A stretch of DNA of 10,388 nucleotides from assembly GCA_043731355.1 (NCBI GenBank), contig JAYTJE010000013.1, forward strand, positions 1-10,388, written 5' to 3'. The notes below the pieces were generated by a model, which was given only the letters and a program-made list of their open reading frames with translations, ran no database searches and was not told the DNA's origin. Position 1 is the first letter of the stretch; every line of letters starts with the position of its first letter. The position numbers and the translations under genes are program-made. This document shows positions 8,201-10,388 of the stretch, one piece after another. The DNA comes from GWC2-56-14 sp043731355. Lineage in GTDB: Bacteria; Nitrospirota; UBA9217.

Positions 8201-8282
8201 GGGCAGTACCTTCAGGTTTGTCGTGCCGGTCAGGCAAGGAGCGAAGGAGCGAAGTAGCGAAGAAGTAAGAAGTAAGAAGTAA
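5229..8282 (+). CDS. Large cytoplasmic sensor kinase: REC-PAS-PAS-PAS-GAF-HisKA-HATPase
   Basis: A 1017-residue soluble kinase. The N-terminal receiver (1-118) has D7-D8, D51, S81 and K104. Three PAS domains follow (about 160-272, 282-415, 423-540). The first and third carry cysteine clusters: C208-x13-C222-P-x3-C227 (plus C212, C214), and C472-x13-C486-P-x-C489 with C491 and H477. A GAF domain (about 555-712) ends in the usual NQAAIAIENARL helix. After a coiled coil, HisKA has H766 (SHELRTP) and the ATPase domain has N881/N885, D934-T-G-V-G and GTGLGL (964-969). All catalytic motifs are intact. Residues 903-927 are encoded by an inserted palindrome, and about 13 residues at the C-terminus come from a tandem repeat. 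There is no receiver at the end, so phosphate must go to a separate protein, possibly the REC-HD-GYP protein encoded 50 bases downstream. The signal is unknown; the cysteines hint at redox or metal sensing. Confidence 0.93.
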   Translation: MDILIVDDSDEVRGFLKILLSGEGHAVREAGNGQEGLARAREQRPDVVICDGLMPVMDGFQFLQALKRDSGLSSIPFIFLSAVYTGQREHDLAISLGADAFLVKPQPPKAILDALQAVTGGRVKTARTAAALNGDDAASAREYSLVVATALEGKVGELRTASDEWRATFDAMTEAVALLDADGRIMRCNRALAALAKKPFNELIGRACSDMCECFGGTREACPFTRCKQTLKRETVVFRKGERWFEVSADPIMDETGALRGAVHILQEITERKKAEEALHEQQRFTENLIMNSAIATFVLDADHKVLIWNKACEELTGVLAADMVGTNGQWKPFYDHERPVLADIVLAQEKGKLSSFYESIAPSTLTQEGLHAEGWYRNLHNRDRYIVFDAAPIRNSGGQTVAAIETLLDFSARKRAEEQIFQAKQDWEFTFNSITDMVTVHDADYNIVLANKAAEKILHLPLLEKMKDRKCFSYYHGADHAPEGCPGCGCLQTGVAATFELLEPHLNMFIEIRAIPRFDSNDKLIGLIHVVRDISERRKSEEAQAAYSRELTALNTASNSLMLITNLRDIYQKICDIIYGVFDLKMVWLGVIGDDSFEVSPVASSDRDDGYLSTIKVTWDDSVHGRGPTGMAIKTRATMKMNIYDPAFAAWKTVAEARGYVASMAVPLIYARDKCIGVLNFYSDKIDYFTPDRIKLCQIFSNQAAIAIENARLVEGLEGKVRERTKEMEDANVELQTLNKELELRREEADAASRSKTDFLANMSHELRTPLNAIMGFSEIMLMGMAGPVSDKQKEFLGDISKSGNHLLSLINDILDLSKVEAGKLELELELVNVAELISGSLMMFKEKALKHSLTMGTFIDPAVTELVADRRMLKQVLVNLLSNACKFTPDGGSVRVSARLMRNAEFGIRNEDEKTIPQSAFGIPHLEISVADTGVGISKEHQEKLFRPFMQIDSSLTRNHAGTGLGLSLCRRFVELHGGRIWVESEPGKGSTFRFVVPVRQGAKERSSEEVRSKK
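7934..8010. repeat. Intragenic palindromic heptamer element inserted in frame in a kinase ATPase domain
   Basis: Arms 7934-7964 and 7980-8010 are inverted copies matching at 27 of 31 positions by hand alignment, around a 15-base A-rich loop. Each arm is built of four heptamers: the left arm is CGGAATG/CGGAATT/CGGAATT/CGGAATG from 7938, and the right arm is ATTCCGC, AATCCGC, ATTCGGC, ATTCCGC from 7980. The block M903-H927 is exactly 75 bases, so the kinase frame is kept. It falls between two ATPase-domain strands, upstream of the D934-x-G motif. The paralogous membrane kinase has only about five residues at this place. The structure is like a REP/MITE-type non-autonomous element; no transposase is nearby. 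Confidence 0.85.
8236..8282. repeat. Short tandem repeat forming the 3' end of the kinase gene
   Basis: Three octamers (AAGGAGCG, AAGGAGCG, AAGTAGCG) are followed by AAG and then AAGTAAG, AAGTAAG and AAGTAA. The repeat codes for the charged tail after the last ATPase strand (VVPVRQG) and supplies the TAA stop codon. It appears to have extended the protein by about 13 residues. It could expand or contract by slipped-strand mispairing. Confidence 0.75.
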
Positions 8283-8332
8283 TGTATTGTATTTCTTGCT
8301 CTCTGCAATTATGAGCACAAAGGAGAAACGCC

Positions 8333-9412
8333 ATGCAGGAAGCATCCAAGCGCAAGGTCCTGATCGTAGACGACGAGGAGATGAACCGCAAGGTACTGTC
8401 GTTCATGCTCGATAACTACGGCTATGAGTATGACACGGCGGTGAACGGGAAGGAAGGCGTCGAAAAAGCGAACTCGTTCAAGCCCGATCTTATTCTTCTT
8501 GACATCATGATGCCGGTGATGGACGGCGTCGAGGCCTGCCGGAGGCTTAAAACCGATCCCGCAACCCAGCACATCCCGGTCGTGATGGTGACGGCCATGG
8601 CGGACCGGGAAACGCGCATCAACTGCCTGGAGGCCGGGGCGAACGATTTTATCACGAAGCCGGTTGATACGTCGGAGCTCCTCGTTCGGACGAGGAACCT
8701 CCTGAAGGTGAAGGAGTACGAGGATTTTCTGAAGCACCATACGAAGCTGCTCGACGCCACCGTGCTGAAGCGGACGGAAGAGCTTACGAAAACCAATGAG
8801 GCCCTGAAAAAGAGTTACATCGACACCATCGAGCGGCTGACCGTGGTCGCGGAGTTCAAGGACGAGGACACGGGCTCGCACATCAAGCGGATCGCCCACT
8901 ACAGCGGGGTCCTGGCGATGCAACTGGGATGGACGGAGGAGGCCGTTGAATTGATCATTCATGCCAGCCCCATGCACGATATCGGCAAAGTGGGCATTCC
9001 CACCGACATCATCCTGAAGCCCGCGCGTCTCAACACCGAAGAGTTCGCCCTGATGAAGACGCATACGACCATAGGCTCCAGGATCCTGAAAGGGAGCGGC
9101 TCGGAGCTGCTGGAATTGGCTGAACGCATCGCCCTGACGCACCATGAACGGTGGGACGGCGGCGGGTATCCGCGCGGCCTGCGGGGCGAGGAAATCCCGA
9201 TCGAAGGCCGGATCGTGAACATTGTGGACCAGTACGACGCGCTCAGGAGCCGCAGGCCCTACAAAGGGCCGTTCGACCATGAGACCGCGTGCAGGATCAT
9301 CACCGAGGGAGACGGCCGGACGAAACCGGAGCATTTCGATCCCGCGGTGCTCGCGGTGTTTTCTGAAAATCGGAGGCTGTTCGAGGAGATTTTCGAGAGG
9401 CACAAGGATTAG
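8333..9412 (+). CDS. Response regulator with HD-GYP cyclic-di-GMP phosphodiesterase domain
   Basis: A 359-residue protein (RpfG-like layout). Receiver at 7-125: D13-D14, phosphoacceptor D57, T87, K109. A helical linker (about 126-165) leads to the HD-GYP domain (about 166-350). Metal and catalytic residues in order: H183, H215-D216 (MHDIGK), K219, H244 (KTHT.IG), H270-H271 (THHERWDGGGYP), the GYP triplet 278-280, and D299 (VDQYDAL). With the full set present it should hydrolyse cyclic-di-GMP in the cytoplasm, switched by phosphorylation of D57. ATG 8333 is preceded by an excellent RBS, AAAGGAG (8319-8325), 7 bases away. It is the only intact enzymatic output in the cluster. The next gene carries a partial PilZ domain, the classic cyclic-di-GMP binding fold. 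No clear promoter is visible in the 50-base gap upstream, so co-transcription with the kinase is likely. Confidence 0.95.
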   Translation: MQEASKRKVLIVDDEEMNRKVLSFMLDNYGYEYDTAVNGKEGVEKANSFKPDLILLDIMMPVMDGVEACRRLKTDPATQHIPVVMVTAMADRETRINCLEAGANDFITKPVDTSELLVRTRNLLKVKEYEDFLKHHTKLLDATVLKRTEELTKTNEALKKSYIDTIERLTVVAEFKDEDTGSHIKRIAHYSGVLAMQLGWTEEAVELIIHASPMHDIGKVGIPTDIILKPARLNTEEFALMKTHTTIGSRILKGSGSELLELAERIALTHHERWDGGGYPRGLRGEEIPIEGRIVNIVDQYDALRSRRPYKGPFDHETACRIITEGDGRTKPEHFDPAVLAVFSENRRLFEEIFERHKD

Positions 9413-9502
9413 GGTGCGAGGGCCGCTCGAGCAAGGAGTGGTCGAACGGGAAAACCGGCCGCGCTGGGCAATGAAGCTTGTTCAAACCAGGTATGCTTGA
9501 GA

Positions 9503-9508
9503 GGGAGG
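9503..9508 (+). promoter_or_regulatory. Ribosome binding site fixing the start of the atypical receiver-PilZ gene
   Basis: GGGAGG lies 6 bases before ATG 9515. This favours ATG 9515 over the in-frame TTG at 9497, which lies upstream of the site, and over ATG 9511, whose frame closes within six codons. Confidence 0.6.
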
Positions 9509-9514
9509 TTATGC

Positions 9515-10204
9515 ATGTCTTCAAATAAAATGGTTCTGGTAATCTGTCACACCGCAACGGGGAGAATGTACCTTGGTGTGCTGCTCAAGCGCATCTGGTA
9601 TACTCCCCTGCTCGCCGATACGGTTGAGGACGGGATCCGGATCGCGGACCATAACAGCGTCAAGCTTATCATAGTCGACAGCGACGTTGCTGAACCGGAC
9701 CTCACCAGGACGCTCCTGCTGCTCAAAAACCAGCCTTCCACGAAAAATATTCCCCTTGTTCTTGTCATGACCAGCCAGAACGCTGAAATGCATAAAGACC
9801 TGCTGGCCACCGGTTGCGCCGCCATTCTTACGAAACCGATGGACCTCTCGCTCGTCTATGGCGTACTCGGAAATTTGACCGACGAGCAGCGAAGCGCCCC
9901 TCGCATCAACACGAAATTTCTCGTTGCCATCAAGGAGGAAACACCGGCAAAAGAACTCGTCTGCATCAATTTATCGGAAGGAGGCATGTATCTTCGCACA
10001 CCCAAACCTCTGGGAAATGATCGGAGACCTCAGCTGGGAGCCGAGCTTTTAGGTCCATGCACTGGCTTCTATCCCAGATCGCCCGCCGCAAACGTGATCT
10101 CGTCGCGGAACGTCTTGATCAGGTACACCACCTTCATAAGCTCCGCATCCATCACATTCACCAGGGCCGCGCTTAAGCCCGCTCCGGCGAGATACGCGAG
10201 ATAG
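9515..10204 (+). CDS. Degenerate receiver joined to a truncated PilZ domain
   Basis: Residues 5-118 fold like a receiver: hydrophobic strands, D55 (IIVD), T86 and K107 (TKP) are present. However, the acidic pair at the end of strand 1 is replaced by C11-H12, so Mg2+ binding and phosphorylation are doubtful. Residues about 126-166 begin a PilZ domain: R130-x3-K134 in place of RxxxR, then N152-L-S-E-G-G, a good (D/N)xSxxG motif. The domain stops after about 40 residues instead of 90-100. From about residue 167 the translation no longer resembles PilZ, and from 10069 it is antisense to the AcsE-like gene, so the last 45 or so residues are probably not a natural protein. The 102-base gap upstream (9413-9514) holds no clear promoter or terminator. 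Before the break it would have been a cyclic-di-GMP binding partner to the neighbouring HD-GYP enzyme. Confidence 0.7.
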   Translation: MSSNKMVLVICHTATGRMYLGVLLKRIWYTPLLADTVEDGIRIADHNSVKLIIVDSDVAEPDLTRTLLLLKNQPSTKNIPLVLVMTSQNAEMHKDLLATGCAAILTKPMDLSLVYGVLGNLTDEQRSAPRINTKFLVAIKEETPAKELVCINLSEGGMYLRTPKPLGNDRRPQLGAELLGPCTGFYPRSPAANVISSRNVLIRYTTFISSASITFTRAALKPAPARYAR

Positions 10205-10388
10205 GCCGAGGCGACCGTGGACTTCAGATTTTTCGGCAGGCCCGCGGTCACATTCGAGATCCAGACCACGGTGTTGAGCGGCGGGTCCACCATCTCGTTC
10301 AGCGCCACGATGCTTTCATGGGCGTTCAGCAGGTGCTCCTGCCCCATGCCTTTGCTGATGTGGACCACCGAGGGATCGGCGAAGATCC
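10069..10388 (-). CDS. Methyltetrahydrofolate:corrinoid protein methyltransferase-like (AcsE family), 3' part
   Basis: The C-terminal 105 residues of a protein that runs off the right edge of the window; the frame is open to the edge and ends in TAG at 10069. It fits the pterin-binding TIM-barrel family (DHPS/MeTr). FADPS matches the DP strand whose Asp binds the pterin in Moorella AcsE, and VWISNVTAGLPKN matches the strand carrying the catalytic Asn (GLSNVS in AcsE). They are 41 residues apart here and, from memory, about 39 in the Moorella enzyme. The helix GAGLSAALVNVMDAELM corresponds to the AcsE segment with G-L-D-A-A-I. Such enzymes move the methyl group of methyl-tetrahydrofolate to a corrinoid protein in the Wood-Ljungdahl pathway. 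It is convergent with the signalling genes and unrelated to them in role. Assignment rests on remembered sequences; another pterin-dependent methyltransferase is possible. Confidence 0.68.
   Translation of the reverse strand, partial: IFADPSVVHISKGMGQEHLLNAHESIVALNEMVDPPLNTVVWISNVTAGLPKNLKSTVASAYLAYLAGAGLSAALVNVMDAELMKVVYLIKTFRDEITFAAGDLG

Noticed and set aside
8309..9403. A - strand open frame of 364 codons
   Set aside because: Exactly opposite the REC-HD-GYP gene, whose full catalytic set is on the + strand; no domain recognised on the - strand.
10033..10052. Hairpin-like AGCT...AGCT followed by TTTTA as a terminator between convergent genes
   Set aside because: The stem has an internal mismatch and would leave a loop of only two bases; too weak to call.
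9995..10120. Simple frameshift as the cause of the broken PilZ
   Set aside because: The other two forward frames after about 10010 also show no PilZ-like continuation and soon meet stop codons, so one indel does not restore the domain.

Overview
The window is a dense block of two-component signalling genes, all on the + strand, ending against one convergent metabolic gene on the - strand. GC-rich codon use, strong purine-rich ribosome binding sites, many receiver/PAS/GAF kinases and an AcsE-like (Wood-Ljungdahl type) methyltransferase suggest an anaerobic Gram-negative bacterium of the Nitrospirota or Desulfobacterota kind. That placement is inference from gene style only. The window starts one base before a start codon and ends inside a gene, so it may be an excised piece or a whole short contig.

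Layout. 2-1129: a stand-alone receiver, then a receiver with a coiled coil and a C-terminal four-cysteine (two CxxC) module. 1130-1297: a non-coding gap with a seven-unit C-rich heptamer repeat (a G-quadruplex candidate on the - strand), then an extended -10 promoter and a strong RBS. 1298-8282: a membrane PAS histidine kinase, a CheY-like receiver translationally coupled (ATGA) to a REC-PAS-kinase-REC hybrid, and a 1017-residue REC-PASx3-GAF kinase. 8333-9412: a REC-HD-GYP cyclic-di-GMP phosphodiesterase. 9515-10204: an atypical receiver joined to a broken PilZ domain, whose reading frame runs antisense through the 3' end of the AcsE-like gene (10069-10388, - strand).

How they fit together. 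There are eight receiver domains, three histidine kinases, no Hpt domain and no DNA-binding domain. The only recognisable outputs are HD-GYP (cyclic-di-GMP hydrolysis) and the remains of PilZ (a cyclic-di-GMP sensor fold). Two kinases carry receivers at their own N-termini, so the set could work as a kinase-to-kinase cascade ending in cyclic-di-GMP control. This wiring is inferred.

The most unusual DNA-level features are a 75-bp palindrome made of CGGAATT-type heptamers, inserted exactly in frame inside the ATPase domain of the 1017-residue kinase; two further short tandem repeats of 7-8 bp period (1142-1190 and 8236-8282); and the apparent breakpoint near 10015-10068, where a PilZ domain stops half-way.
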